From: Candidatus Cardinium hertigii
GTDB lineage: Bacteria; Bacteroidota; Bacteroidia; Cytophagales; Amoebophilaceae
Assembly: GCF_003176915.1 (NCBI RefSeq)
Contig: NZ_CP029619.1
Span: 744,001-808,000, forward strand
Reading direction: 5' to 3'
Length of the DNA stretch: 64,000 nucleotides
A program made the position numbers and the translations under genes. Under the pieces are notes generated by a model. That model made no database searches. It was not told the DNA's origin and saw only the letters and a program-made list of their open reading frames with translations. Numbering within the stretch: the first letter of the stretch is position 1; each line of letters begins with the position of its first letter. Of the stretch, positions 17,803-27,100 are shown one piece after another.

Positions 17803-17862
17803 CCTATTGTTTAACTGTACCAACCTATCATGTATGAATGGGTTGCGTAAACCAACAATAGG
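17803..17862. terminator. Nested hairpin between convergent trpS and uppS
   Basis: Outer stem CCTATTGTT (17803-17811) pairs with AACAATAGG (17854-17862); an inner CAACC/GGTTG stem pairs around 17821-17845. Its place between two converging genes suggests a bidirectional terminator. Confidence 0.5.
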
Positions 17863-17912
17863 AAACTCCTGATAGCTTCTTTTGAAGCGTATGCTTTCCT
17901 TTGCGTTTATGT

Positions 17913-18722
17913 TCAACTAGTTTTTCCAAAAGACCTATGCTGCTGCTGAAAATAATCCAAAGCTTCTATTAGATGTTTTTTTTTGAAAGTGGGCCAGAAT
18001 AAATCTGTAAAATAAAGCTCTGAGTAAGCACATTTCCAAGGCAGAAAATTACTCATCCGCTTTTTTCCCCCTGTACGTATTAAGAGATCAACATCTGGTA
18101 AGTCTCCAGTATATAAATACTTCTCGTATAAGTCTGGCGTAATTTTAGCACGGTAAACCTGTATAAATTCCGTAAACTTATGGAAGCAAGTATTGTGTTG
18201 AAGTTCTTTACTTAAAAATTCATCCACTGCTTTACTTAAAAAGTCGTTAACCATCGCTTCAGAGGCAGCTACTGTTTCTGCTCTTCCACCGTAATTAATA
18301 GCAGCTGTAAAATGCAACCCATCGTTATATTTTGTGGCTTCTATTGCCTCTTCTAACTTAGACCAGCAGGAATGCGGAATCGCCGTTGTATCGCCTACCA
18401 CACGAAATTTAATATTATGCGCTAAGAAACGATCTAAATTTTCAGCTATCCCTTTTGCAATAATTTTGAAAATGGTACTTACCTCTTGGGGGGGACGACC
18501 CCAGTTTTCAGTAGAAAAAGCATAAAGTGTTAGGTAGGCTATTCCTTGTTCCAAACACCCAGTGATGGTTTCTTCTACAGCTTGTTTTGCATTTGCATGA
18601 CCGTAAGACCTCTCTCCTGTTTGTGCTTTGCCCCATCTGCCATTGCCATCCATGATAATGGCTATATGCATTGGTTTCTTTTGAAGTTTAGGTAAATTCA
18701 TTGAATTATGTCCATTTAACAA
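17913..18722 (-). CDS. uppS: Undecaprenyl diphosphate synthase
   Basis: Cis-prenyltransferase that makes the C55 lipid carrier for peptidoglycan and other envelope polymers. The 269-residue protein starts with IAIIMDGNGRWGK (Asp25 binds the metal-pyrophosphate) and has YAFSTENW, FTAAINYGGRAE, and the C-terminal LLIRTGGKKRMSNFLPW and AYSELYFTD segments. In most relatives the residue after RTGG is Glu; here it is Lys. The downstream metal-binding Glu (AYSEL) is retained. Codon 8 (MNLPKLQ) is an alternative start. Confidence 0.93.
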   Translation of the reverse strand: MLNGHNSMNLPKLQKKPMHIAIIMDGNGRWGKAQTGERSYGHANAKQAVEETITGCLEQGIAYLTLYAFSTENWGRPPQEVSTIFKIIAKGIAENLDRFLAHNIKFRVVGDTTAIPHSCWSKLEEAIEATKYNDGLHFTAAINYGGRAETVAASEAMVNDFLSKAVDEFLSKELQHNTCFHKFTEFIQVYRAKITPDLYEKYLYTGDLPDVDLLIRTGGKKRMSNFLPWKCAYSELYFTDLFWPTFKKKHLIEALDYFQQQHRSFGKTS

Positions 18723-18902
18723 AAGGCTTATATACGCCTAATCAACCCATACACTGTGCGGTTCCCCCTCACATACAAAAAGCTGATCTTTCCAATTTAT
18801 TATTTTTGATTAAAGATAGTTAAATTAATGCATGCTTATTCAAATTTTGAAATAATGCTATTATTTTTTTTATGGGGCATGCAATTTGTGTAGAGGAGGT
18901 AG

Positions 18903-19562
18903 TCAATGCTGGAGGGAGCTTTCAATAGTATCTATTAAGGAAGCAAAAGATTCCTCATGTAAACAATTTACGCGTATTACAGGGCAAAAGGGAAGCCTGA
19001 GCGCTTGGTCGTAAGCCCATTGAATGGCATTAAATCGCTCTTTATTCATTTGATCAAACGAATCTTTTTTACTACGAGCTTGACTGCGCAACTGGAAAGT
19101 ATTAAAATCTATCTCACAATAAATACATGAATGAGGTACCAAACTAGAAAAAGAGCGATGGATACTTAACAATAATTCCCAATATTGCGGTTGATGGGTT
19201 AATTGGTAGGCGATGGTAGAAAAAATAAATCGATCAAAAATAATAACATCTGTCTTCTTTTCCCCTCCTAACGCTTCCTTATAAATAAGCTCATTTCGTG
19301 CTGCTAAAAAAAGAAAAAACTCTGTAATAGGGTGTGCTGCTTGCTTTTTAAGGGTTAGGATGGTATCCCAGATGATGCGTCCATTGGGACTTCCCTTTGG
19401 GTCATGCAACAACTTTACCTGGTAAGCCCGCTTGGTTAAAGCAGCTTGTATGCGGTGCGCTAAGGTTGTCTTACCAGAGTAATCGATCCCTTCCATAACT
19501 AACACAAAGGGTTTAGCCCGTACATTAGAGTTATTTTTTGTATGATCTTTTATAAATGACAT
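18903..19562 (-). CDS. tmk: Thymidylate kinase
   Basis: Phosphorylates dTMP to dTDP. The 219-residue protein has the P-loop EGIDYSGKTT (24-33), the DR(F/Y)xxSxxAYQ motif as DRFIFSTIAYQ around 100-110, and a lid-like Arg/Lys-rich part (RSQARSKKDSF). P-loop Gly-x-Asp is unusual in having Tyr where Gly is common, but the fold is clear. Monocistronic by spacing, divergent from the metal-transporter gene. Confidence 0.88.
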   Translation of the reverse strand: MSFIKDHTKNNSNVRAKPFVLVMEGIDYSGKTTLAHRIQAALTKRAYQVKLLHDPKGSPNGRIIWDTILTLKKQAAHPITEFFLFLAARNELIYKEALGGEKKTDVIIFDRFIFSTIAYQLTHQPQYWELLLSIHRSFSSLVPHSCIYCEIDFNTFQLRSQARSKKDSFDQMNKERFNAIQWAYDQALRLPFCPVIRVNCLHEESFASLIDTIESSLQH

Positions 19563-19673
19563 AACATCTAATAGTTATTAATAGTTATTTTTGTAAAGGT
19601 AAGCATACATGCGCTATAGATTTGAAAAATCTAACTATCTTACGAAAAACAAAACAGAGGTATAGTATAATAA

Positions 19674-20576
19674 ATGATCAAAATTGGGGTTACATCCGTT
19701 GAACAAATGATAGATGCGATTCAAGATTTTTTTTCCTTATCAGATCCAAATGTACGCAATGTACTCCTGGGGACTATTCTCTTAAGTACGAGTAGCTCCA
19801 TGATTGGGACCCTTGCGTTTTTAAAAAGAAAAACATTAATTAATGATGCAATGGCTCATGCTGCATTACCTGGTATTTGCCTTGCTTTTCTTATAACAGG
19901 CGAAAAACATACCCATTGGTTAATGGTAGGTGCTTTCATCACAAGCTGGTTAGCATCTATAGTGATCCATAAAATTACAACTCATTCAAAAATAAAGCAA
20001 GATACGGCTATTGCGCTTGTCTCATCTGTAGCTTTTGGTTTAGGGAACTTCTTGCTCTCTATTTTACAGCACAGCAGTCGATCGAACCAAGGGGGGCTCA
20101 AATTATTTCTATTGGGAAGTGCAGCAACCTTATTGAAGGAAGATATTTTTTTACTGTTTCTGCTTAGCCTACTCATTATAGTAGTGCTGCTGTTTTGTTT
20201 AAAACGCTTTGTTATCATTGCATTCGATAGTCTTTTCGCGAAATCCATAGGCATTCCTGTTAAGCAAATGGATTACTTGTTTACAAGTTTATTGGTTTTA
20301 GCCATTATCATTGGTATACAGGCAGTAGGGATTGTATTGATGAGCGCTATGCTTATTACGCCAGCCGCTACAGCTCGATTTTGGACGTCTAATGTAAATT
20401 ATATTATATTATTCTCTGTTTTAATTTCTCTTTTTGCTTCCCTTGTAGGAACCTGTATTTCTTACATGTATGCTTCCATGCCGACTGGTCCTTGGATTGT
20501 GCTTATGCTGTCTCTGTTGGCTTACGGCTCTTTCTTTTTCTCCTGGTACTATCGTATGTTTAAAAAAAATAAATAA
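19674..20576 (+). CDS. ABC-3 family metal ABC transporter permease (zinc/manganese type)
   Basis: Membrane subunit of a ZnuB/MntB-like importer. The 300-residue protein has about eight hydrophobic segments and the family's conserved DAMAHAALPGICLAFLI segment after the first helices, plus SIGIPVKQMDYLFTSLL and AVGIVLMSAMLITPAATAR. The ATPase and binding protein are not adjacent, so the metal cannot be told. The next gene starts 10 bases after its stop. Confidence 0.9.
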   Translation: MIKIGVTSVEQMIDAIQDFFSLSDPNVRNVLLGTILLSTSSSMIGTLAFLKRKTLINDAMAHAALPGICLAFLITGEKHTHWLMVGAFITSWLASIVIHKITTHSKIKQDTAIALVSSVAFGLGNFLLSILQHSSRSNQGGLKLFLLGSAATLLKEDIFLLFLLSLLIIVVLLFCLKRFVIIAFDSLFAKSIGIPVKQMDYLFTSLLVLAIIIGIQAVGIVLMSAMLITPAATARFWTSNVNYIILFSVLISLFASLVGTCISYMYASMPTGPWIVLMLSLLAYGSFFFSWYYRMFKKNK

Positions 20577-20586
20577 CCAGCTGTAT

Positions 20587-21039
20587 ATGATTCCACTTAG
20601 GCTTCCCTCTTTTGCTTATAGAACAAAGCAAGCGCTAAGTAAAACGTATATTTTAGATCTTATAAAAGACAAATATGTATTATTAACGCCAGAGGAGTGG
20701 GTCCGGCAACATATTTTGTACTATTTAATTAGACATTTAGGTTACCCCAAAGGTTTATTTTGTTTAGAACGAAAGATTCAAAAAATTACAACAAAATATA
20801 GGCCGGATGTTGTATTTTTTGATAAATACGGAATGGCTAAAATGATTATAGAATGTAAGGCTCCCTATGTTAAGATTACAGAGACAATACTATATCAGGT
20901 CATACAGTATAATCGGCAACTTCCTGTAAATGTTATAGTAGTGACCAATGGGTTAACACACTTTTGCTGGCAATTTAAGAAAGAAAGGGGTCAATTTGAA
21001 GCAATCCATTGTATCCCAACCTATCAAACACGCTTATGA
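20587..21039 (+). CDS. Type I restriction enzyme R protein N-terminal-like (HSDR_N_2) protein
   Basis: A 150-residue stand-alone protein of the kind common in Bacteroidetes. It has the PD-(D/E)XK-like core RPDVVFF (about 77-83) and IIECKAP (about 92-98), which in HsdR is the nuclease site; the helicase part is absent. I place the start at ATG 20587 (MIPLRLPSF), 10 bases after the transporter stop; the longer frame from 20470 would overlap the transporter gene. Function unknown; no methylase or specificity subunit is near. Confidence 0.75.
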   Translation: MIPLRLPSFAYRTKQALSKTYILDLIKDKYVLLTPEEWVRQHILYYLIRHLGYPKGLFCLERKIQKITTKYRPDVVFFDKYGMAKMIIECKAPYVKITETILYQVIQYNRQLPVNVIVVTNGLTHFCWQFKKERGQFEAIHCIPTYQTRL

Positions 21040-21116
21040 GAGAAAAGGCTATAGGATTGCTTTGGTAGTGTTTTGTCTATGCATTGCGTTTACATAGGGT
21101 TTCTCAAATCTCGTTG

Positions 21117-23525
21117 TTAATCTTTAAAATTTAAACCGGCCAATAATGCATGTAAGCATGCTTCATCTGCTATTAGTACTTCTCTTGCCTTGCTGCCCTC
21201 AAAGGGGCCCACAATGCCAGCAGCTTCTAGTTGATCTATGATTCTTCCGGAGCGGTTGTAGCCTAGTTTTAGTTTGCGTTGAATTAAAGAGGTACTACCT
21301 TGTTGATGCAATACAATGAGCTTAGCCGCTTCTACGAATAGAGGATCTATGGCTTGTGGATCTACCGTACTAGCGTCCTCCTTATCTTCTGCATCGTAGG
21401 TAGGCAATAGATAGGCAGAAGGATAACCTGACTGGTTCCCAATATACGTACAAACACGGTCCACCTCTGCTGTATCTAAGAAAGGGGTTTGTAGCCGTAT
21501 AATATCTGAATTCATGGCGAGTAGCATATCACCATTTCCTACCAACTGTTCTGCGCCACTCATATCCAAAATAGTCCTTGAATCGATACGGGAGCTTACT
21601 TTGTAAGAGATCCTAACGGGGAAATTCGCTTTGATGGTTCCAGTAATAACATTAACGGAAGGACGTTGGGTAGCTAATACCAGATGGATGCCAATGGCAC
21701 GTGCCAGTTGTGCCAAACGCGCAATGGGAACTTCAATTTCCTTACCTGCTGTCATAATCATATCTGCAAACTCATCTATGACAAGTACAATGTAGGGTAA
21801 AAACCGATGCCCTTCTTGTGGAGGAAGGGTTCGCTTTATAAACTTTTCATTATACTCTTTAATGTTACGCGTGCCTGCTTCTTTTAATAGTTCATAGCGG
21901 TGATCCATTTCAATGCAGAGGGAATGGAGGGTATGGACTACTTTTTTGGTTTCCGTAATAATGGCCTCTTCACTAGTGGGTAGCTTAGCTAAAAAATGGT
22001 TTTCCAACTTATTATATAAGGAAAGCTCTACTTTTTTGGGATCAACCAATACCAATTTTAATTGGGAAGGGTGCTTCTTATAAATTAAAGAAGCAAGCAA
22101 TACATTAAGACCTACGGATTTGCCTTGTCCCGTAGCCCCCGCAATAAGCAGGTGGGGCATGCGTGTTAGATCTGCCATAAATAGCTCATTGGCAATACTC
22201 TTTCCCAATACAATAGGGAGGTCCATTTTCCCCTTTAAGAATTTATCAGCAGCAAGCATCCCTTGTAAGGGTACGAGTTCACGGTGCTTATTGGGAACTT
22301 CAATCCCGATAGTTCCCTTGCCTGGTATAGGCGCGATCATGCGAATACCCAATGCTGCTAGATTCAAAGCAATATCATCCTCTAAACTTTTGATTCTAGC
22401 TACTTTAATGCCTGCTTCAGGTACTATTTCATAGAGCGTAACAGTGGGGCCAATGGTTGCCTTGATTTTCGCTATGTTGATTTTAAAATTATGGAGGGTT
22501 TGTACAATGATATTTTTATTATTGGTTAGCTCCTCCTCTGTAACGGATAGCCGGCTTTGTTCATATTGTTCTAATAGATCTAAGGTGGGGTAGCGGTAGG
22601 TAGATAAATCTAAGGTTGGGTCATAATTTTCACTGCGGAGGCGGCTCGGTTGGATCGCAGCATGAGCGGTAACGGCAAGCTGAGTGGATGCATCGCTCCC
22701 TACTATCTCAAAATCTATGGTGGGTTCCTTAGAGCAAGCTGTGTTTCCTATAGGGAGCGGTTCCGCTGCGAGGGGCATTACAACCGCACAGCTAGAATTC
22801 ATTTTTTTTTTACCAATAGATTCCTCGTTATCTGATTTATCATTGGTATGGTTTAATAAGCCGTCTTGTGGAAGCATATTTTGTTTGGAGGGAGGTGATT
22901 TTCCTAGCGGGAAGTAACTGCTCATAGACCATGTTGTGATGTTAAAGCAGAGAACAAAAAAAATGATCAATGAGACAGCCAACAGCAGTAAAGTCCCATA
23001 ACCTAGCAAGCTTTTAAACAGAACGCCCATTTCATACCCAATGCCTCCTACTTGTTCTGTTAGTAGGGTTATAGTTGGGTAGAGGGTATGTAGGTAACCC
23101 AGTAGTATAGTAAACCACACTATTAGAAAGAGGGAACTCATAAAGACTTTATACAGGGAACAGCGCGGCCAAATCTTTTGTTTTATCATCTTGGTTCCTA
23201 CGATAAATAGACAAGGTAAGAAAAGAAAAGCCGTAATACCCCACCATAGGTGTACAAAATAGTAGCTCACAAAAGCACCTGCAAAACCCAACCAGTTGCC
23301 TATGGCTATCCCTGATTTTGTTATGCCCAATGCTTGATACGATTCAATAATAGGCTGATCATGGTTCCCATGTAGTAAATGGGAATAAAAGGCCAATGCT
23401 AGAAATAGGGCAATCCCCTGTAGCAATAACCCAATGGTAATGCGAATGCGCTGATCAAAGTAAAAAGTATGCTCTTTTTTTTCCACAGCGCTGTCCTGCT
23501 GAATTTTGTAGCTGTTTTTAACCAT
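21117..23525 (-). CDS. ftsK: DNA translocase FtsK
   Basis: Septal DNA pump that clears chromosomes and activates XerCD at dif. The 802-residue protein has four membrane segments (about 31-49, 75-110, 126-146, 168-195), a linker, the alpha/beta motor with Walker A GATGQGKS (463-470), Walker B VLVIDEFADM, and the C-terminal gamma winged helix (QRKLKLGYNRSGRIID) that reads the orienting sequence. All parts look intact. Confidence 0.95.
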   Translation of the reverse strand: MVKNSYKIQQDSAVEKKEHTFYFDQRIRITIGLLLQGIALFLALAFYSHLLHGNHDQPIIESYQALGITKSGIAIGNWLGFAGAFVSYYFVHLWWGITAFLFLPCLFIVGTKMIKQKIWPRCSLYKVFMSSLFLIVWFTILLGYLHTLYPTITLLTEQVGGIGYEMGVLFKSLLGYGTLLLLAVSLIIFFVLCFNITTWSMSSYFPLGKSPPSKQNMLPQDGLLNHTNDKSDNEESIGKKKMNSSCAVVMPLAAEPLPIGNTACSKEPTIDFEIVGSDASTQLAVTAHAAIQPSRLRSENYDPTLDLSTYRYPTLDLLEQYEQSRLSVTEEELTNNKNIIVQTLHNFKINIAKIKATIGPTVTLYEIVPEAGIKVARIKSLEDDIALNLAALGIRMIAPIPGKGTIGIEVPNKHRELVPLQGMLAADKFLKGKMDLPIVLGKSIANELFMADLTRMPHLLIAGATGQGKSVGLNVLLASLIYKKHPSQLKLVLVDPKKVELSLYNKLENHFLAKLPTSEEAIITETKKVVHTLHSLCIEMDHRYELLKEAGTRNIKEYNEKFIKRTLPPQEGHRFLPYIVLVIDEFADMIMTAGKEIEVPIARLAQLARAIGIHLVLATQRPSVNVITGTIKANFPVRISYKVSSRIDSRTILDMSGAEQLVGNGDMLLAMNSDIIRLQTPFLDTAEVDRVCTYIGNQSGYPSAYLLPTYDAEDKEDASTVDPQAIDPLFVEAAKLIVLHQQGSTSLIQRKLKLGYNRSGRIIDQLEAAGIVGPFEGSKAREVLIADEACLHALLAGLNFKD

Positions 23526-23583
23526 GCATAAGTGAAATAAAAGTTACATTAACCCTATGGTTTAAGGCAGATACAAGCTTATT

Positions 23584-23892
23584 TTAAGCAAACCCCAGTT
23601 CCAATCGAGCGGCTTCGGACATACGATCTGTCGTATAGGGTGGTTCAAAAGTAATATGTACCATTACCTCATTAACACCCTCTATTGCTTTTACCTTTTC
23701 CTCTACTTGGCTAGGGATGACCTCTGCTGCTGGACAGTTAGGGGAGGTAAGCGTCATGAGAATTTCAACATTATTAAATGGTAAAATAGTAATGTCATAG
23801 ATAAGCCCCAAGGCATAAATATCTACCGGTATTTCTGGGTCATATACCTGCTTGATAGCCTCTATAATGGTTTCTTTTTGAATCATAAGCAA
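23584..23892 (-). CDS. DUF59/MIP18-family iron-sulfur assembly protein (SufT/PaaD-like)
   Basis: A 102-residue protein with the family hallmarks VYDPEIPVDIYALGLIYDI (16-34) and LTSPNCPAAEVIP (around 47-59, containing the conserved Cys). Such proteins help deliver iron-sulfur clusters, often next to suf genes, none of which are in the window. Two adjacent Met codons make the start uncertain by two residues. It ends 58 bases upstream of the ftsK start. Confidence 0.9.
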   Translation of the reverse strand: MLMIQKETIIEAIKQVYDPEIPVDIYALGLIYDITILPFNNVEILMTLTSPNCPAAEVIPSQVEEKVKAIEGVNEVMVHITFEPPYTTDRMSEAARLELGFA

Positions 23893-23990
23893 CCTTTCTT
23901 AATATTACGCAATGCCCATACAAAAACGGAAATCTTATGGTATATTTAAACATAAGTACTATACAAAGATAGTACTATTTTTGGAATGCT

Positions 23991-24509
23991 ATGGCTATAC
24001 GTTATTTTATAGGATTTTTTTTACTATTGTTCTGTCTACCAGTGGAGGTCATTGGATGTTTTTGTTTTAAAGCAAAAAAAAAGATCTATAGCGAAGATCT
24101 CTCCTGTCATAGGATGCCATTTTATACAGCTAAGAAAGGCAAAAAAGAAGCAGCAGGACCTCTTGTTTTGCCACATGACCAAACCAGTCGCTTGGAAGAA
24201 TGTTTGGCCAAGCGTAGGCTAGCCTGTGAGCGTATGCCTTATCTCAAGGGATTTACCATACAGGTTTATATGGGCAATAGCAGAGCAACTGCATTGAGCA
24301 TGCAAGAGCGTGCGGCTGCTTTACAAACCATGTATACCCCTCGTTTGCACTACAGGCAGCCCAATTATGTGGTGCAGTTAGGTTTTTTTCCAGAACGATT
24401 AGAAGCTTATTTTGTTTATGTAAGCTTAGCAAAAGCATTACCGCATGTATTGCTTCGTCCCTTTATGCTTAAAAGGAAAGGGTATCCTCTGTCATTGCAA
24501 AACAACTAG
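23991..24509 (+). CDS. Exported SPOR-like domain protein
   Basis: A 172-residue protein with a signal sequence ending in VIGC (a possible lipobox, Cys23), a basic linker, and a C-terminal SPOR-like domain from about residue 87: FTIQVYMGNSRATA, then LHYRQPNYVVQLGFF and RLEAYFVYVSLAKALP. SPOR domains bind denuded peptidoglycan at division sites. Placement in the wall is thus likely. Convergent with the aminopeptidase P gene; their ends form a possible hairpin. Confidence 0.8.
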   Translation: MAIRYFIGFFLLLFCLPVEVIGCFCFKAKKKIYSEDLSCHRMPFYTAKKGKKEAAGPLVLPHDQTSRLEECLAKRRLACERMPYLKGFTIQVYMGNSRATALSMQERAAALQTMYTPRLHYRQPNYVVQLGFFPERLEAYFVYVSLAKALPHVLLRPFMLKRKGYPLSLQNN

Positions 24510-24555
24510 GGTACCCCGATCACATAGGGAGTAGTGTAGGCCTCTATAGTTGTTT
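24500..24555. terminator. Possible shared hairpin at the convergent ends of the SPOR and pepP genes
   Basis: AAACAACTA (24500-24508) is the reverse complement of TAGTTGTTT (24547-24555), and each arm overlaps the end of one of the two genes. The loop is about 38 bases with GGGTACCC inside. A weak bidirectional terminator candidate. Confidence 0.35.
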
Positions 24556-25845
24556 ACCTTGGCGCATAAGCGTTTCTATTTCTTCTACTTCAATAGGGAT
24601 ATCTTCTGTTAAGTTTCGTATACCATTGTGGCACACTACTATATCATCTTCTAGCCGTATACCTATTCCCTCTTTTGGAATATAGATACCAGGTTCTACT
24701 GTTAGCACCATATTAGCCTGCATGATGCCATGGGTATCCCCTACATCATGCGTACTAAGACCCAAATGATGCGAGATGCCGTGCATAAAATATTTTTTAT
24801 AAGCAGGGGCTGTTTGGGTTTGGGTTTTAAGGTCTGTGCGGTCTATCAGGCGTAATGCCAGCAGTTCATGCTCTACCCATGCAATGATTTCTTTGTGGTA
24901 ATCTAAAAAAGAAAGCCCAGCCGTAATAAGGGCTTGTGCTGTTTTTAGAATATGCAATACGCTAGCATATACTTGGCGTTGCCTAGCTGTAAATACACCC
25001 GTGATAGGTACTACGCGGGTGACATCAGCAGAGTAATTTGCGTATTCTGCGCCTATATCTAACAATAGCAGCCCCTCTGCTGGGCAAGGCTGGTTATTCT
25101 GATGATAGTGCAAAATACAGCTATTGGCGCCACTTGCAATAATAGGTTCAAACGCAAATCCCCTTGAACCCCTCCGGATAAATTCATAAGCGAGCAAAGC
25201 TTCTGCTTCATATTCCATTAAACCAGGTTGAATAATAGATAAAACAGATCGAAAACCAGCCTCCGTAATCCTACAGGCCTCTTGTAAAAGACTAAGTTCT
25301 ATGGGTTCCTTTATGCTGCGTAATTTTTGCATGATGGGCGCTATACGTTCATAGCGGTGTAAAGGATAGTGCTCCTTAACCCAACGAATAAAACGGCTAT
25401 TCCTGCTTTCTACGGGACAGTTGGCTCTTGGATGCTCATTGCTACTAAGGTATAGCTGCTCTGCTAAGCCCATAAGCGTATGCAATAGCGGTTCAAATGC
25501 ACTTATCCAATGGATGGTCTCAATACCACTCCTATCGCGAGCGGCTTCCTTCGTATATTTCTTCCCTTCCCAGATTTCTACCATTTCATTGGTTTCCTTA
25601 ATAAATAAAATTTCTTTCCATTCTGATTTAATGGCATCTGGGTAGAGTAATAGGATGGTCTCTTCTTGATCTATACCCGAGAGATAAAAGAGATCACTAT
25701 GCTGTACAAATGGCATAGTAGCATCTGTATTCTTAGGCATGCTATCGTTGGCCTGTAAAACCACTAAACTATTGGGACGCAAATAGGATATTAGTTTTTT
25801 TCTATTTGTTATAAAAAGCTGTGGATCAATATTTCTATAGCGCAT
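24544..25845 (-). CDS. pepP: Xaa-Pro aminopeptidase (aminopeptidase P, M24 family)
   Basis: Removes N-terminal residues preceding proline, useful for breaking down imported peptides. The 433-residue protein has the N-terminal creatinase-like domain and the M24 metal site: LLLDIGAEYANYSADVTR (two Asp), HGISHHLGLSTHDVGD (His), LTVEPGIY (Glu) and IRLEDDIVV (Glu). All five ligands are present. Fits with the Opp peptide importer at 29.6-35.3 kb. Confidence 0.93.
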   Translation of the reverse strand: MRYRNIDPQLFITNRKKLISYLRPNSLVVLQANDSMPKNTDATMPFVQHSDLFYLSGIDQEETILLLYPDAIKSEWKEILFIKETNEMVEIWEGKKYTKEAARDRSGIETIHWISAFEPLLHTLMGLAEQLYLSSNEHPRANCPVESRNSRFIRWVKEHYPLHRYERIAPIMQKLRSIKEPIELSLLQEACRITEAGFRSVLSIIQPGLMEYEAEALLAYEFIRRGSRGFAFEPIIASGANSCILHYHQNNQPCPAEGLLLLDIGAEYANYSADVTRVVPITGVFTARQRQVYASVLHILKTAQALITAGLSFLDYHKEIIAWVEHELLALRLIDRTDLKTQTQTAPAYKKYFMHGISHHLGLSTHDVGDTHGIMQANMVLTVEPGIYIPKEGIGIRLEDDIVVCHNGIRNLTEDIPIEVEEIETLMRQGKQL

Positions 25846-26056
25846 AATTTGTTAAAATTAAAGGTAGAAGCAGCTTGCTAGCGGTTCCCTTTGCTTGACG
25901 TCTTCCCGGCAGTGTGCTAGGTATATTACAAAAAATACCGCTCATTTTACATAATGCACAATAACCGTTTTTATACGCCCCTATTGTTTATATGTTTACC
26001 TTATTAGGCAAGTACTACTAGAGCCTGCGTACTTCATGATTAGGAATGCTAACTAC

Positions 26057-26965
26057 TCAGTCATATAAATCGCTACTTCTGCTTAAACTGCTTTTTTCCC
26101 AAGTTAAATAGTCAGCAAATAAAAGCAAGCTCCATAAAGCCGTTTTACTTCTATCCAGCAGATCAAAAGCAAGATGCTTATCAATCGATGCGGTTAAAGC
26201 CGCTCCTTGCATCAATTGTTCGATTTGACCTTTAATGCTATCGTTAGAGGAAAGTATCAGCTGCTTAATTAAATCATTATTTCCGGTATTAATCCAATAC
26301 AAATCAAAACGACCTGCTTTATTGATACATGAAACACTAGACCATGGATTATACCTAATCAAGTTGCCTGTTTTGTAGCCATTGTAGCAATCTCTTACTG
26401 CTTCCATAGAAATACCAAGCCTTTTTCTTTAAATAAAAAGGCAACTTCTGCTTCACTAAAACCAAAGTGGTTGCTATATGCTTCATCTAATGAGGTATAC
26501 GTTTCTAAATTATTTAATCCAGAAAGCATACTATCTTTAGAAATACGTAATATACCCGTTAATACCCCTTTTTCTAGCGTAGCATTTCCTTTTAAAGCAG
26601 CACTAAATAGGTTACGCATAAATGCAACCATAGCTTTAAAGTATGCCTCATTTCCATAAGCTTTATTAAGAGGCGTATCGTATTCATCTATAAGCATATA
26701 GACCCTTTGGCCATGGTATTGTATAAGCATTGACTAAGTAACTCTAAAGAAACTTCTAACGCTTACTGATTGGCTTGTTTATTGAGTATAACATGTAATT
26801 GCCCTAACTGGATTTCATTAATTTTATCGCTTTTCAACAAGTAGGTATATCCACTATAAATCTTTACGATCAACCTATACACCGCATTGTAAGCCCCTTG
26901 AAAGCTCTATCTGCATTGAAATCCTTAAAGCTTAGCATAATAACCGGATGTTTACCTTGAGCGCA
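26057..26965 (-). pseudogene. Broken AAA-ATPase-like / PD-(D/E)XK family gene
   Basis: Minus-strand fragments in three frames line up with the predicted AAA-ATPase family (PF09820-type): HPVIMLSFKDFNADRAFKG near 26960, then MLIDEYDTPLNKAYGN and KGVLTGILRISKDS in 26730-26395, then CYNGYKTG and NPWSSVSCINKAG in 26407-26057. The N-terminal P-loop and the C-terminal nuclease-like part are gone, and there are at least two frameshifts plus an internal stop. This family is expanded in Amoebophilus and relatives; this copy is dead. Confidence 0.8.
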
Positions 26966-27100
26966 TTACCCTAACCCAATCCTAAAAAAGAAAACAAAAG
27001 TGGGTGGCTTTTTACATCGGAATATTGCTACACCAGTAGGAAATAGCACATATAATTTAATACATCCTTTATATCTTTAGGGTAAGAAAATTTATACAAC

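Noticed and set aside
20470-20586. Upstream extension of the HsdR N-terminal-like frame
   Set aside because: It lies inside the metal permease gene in another frame; the family resemblance starts at the ATG at 20587.
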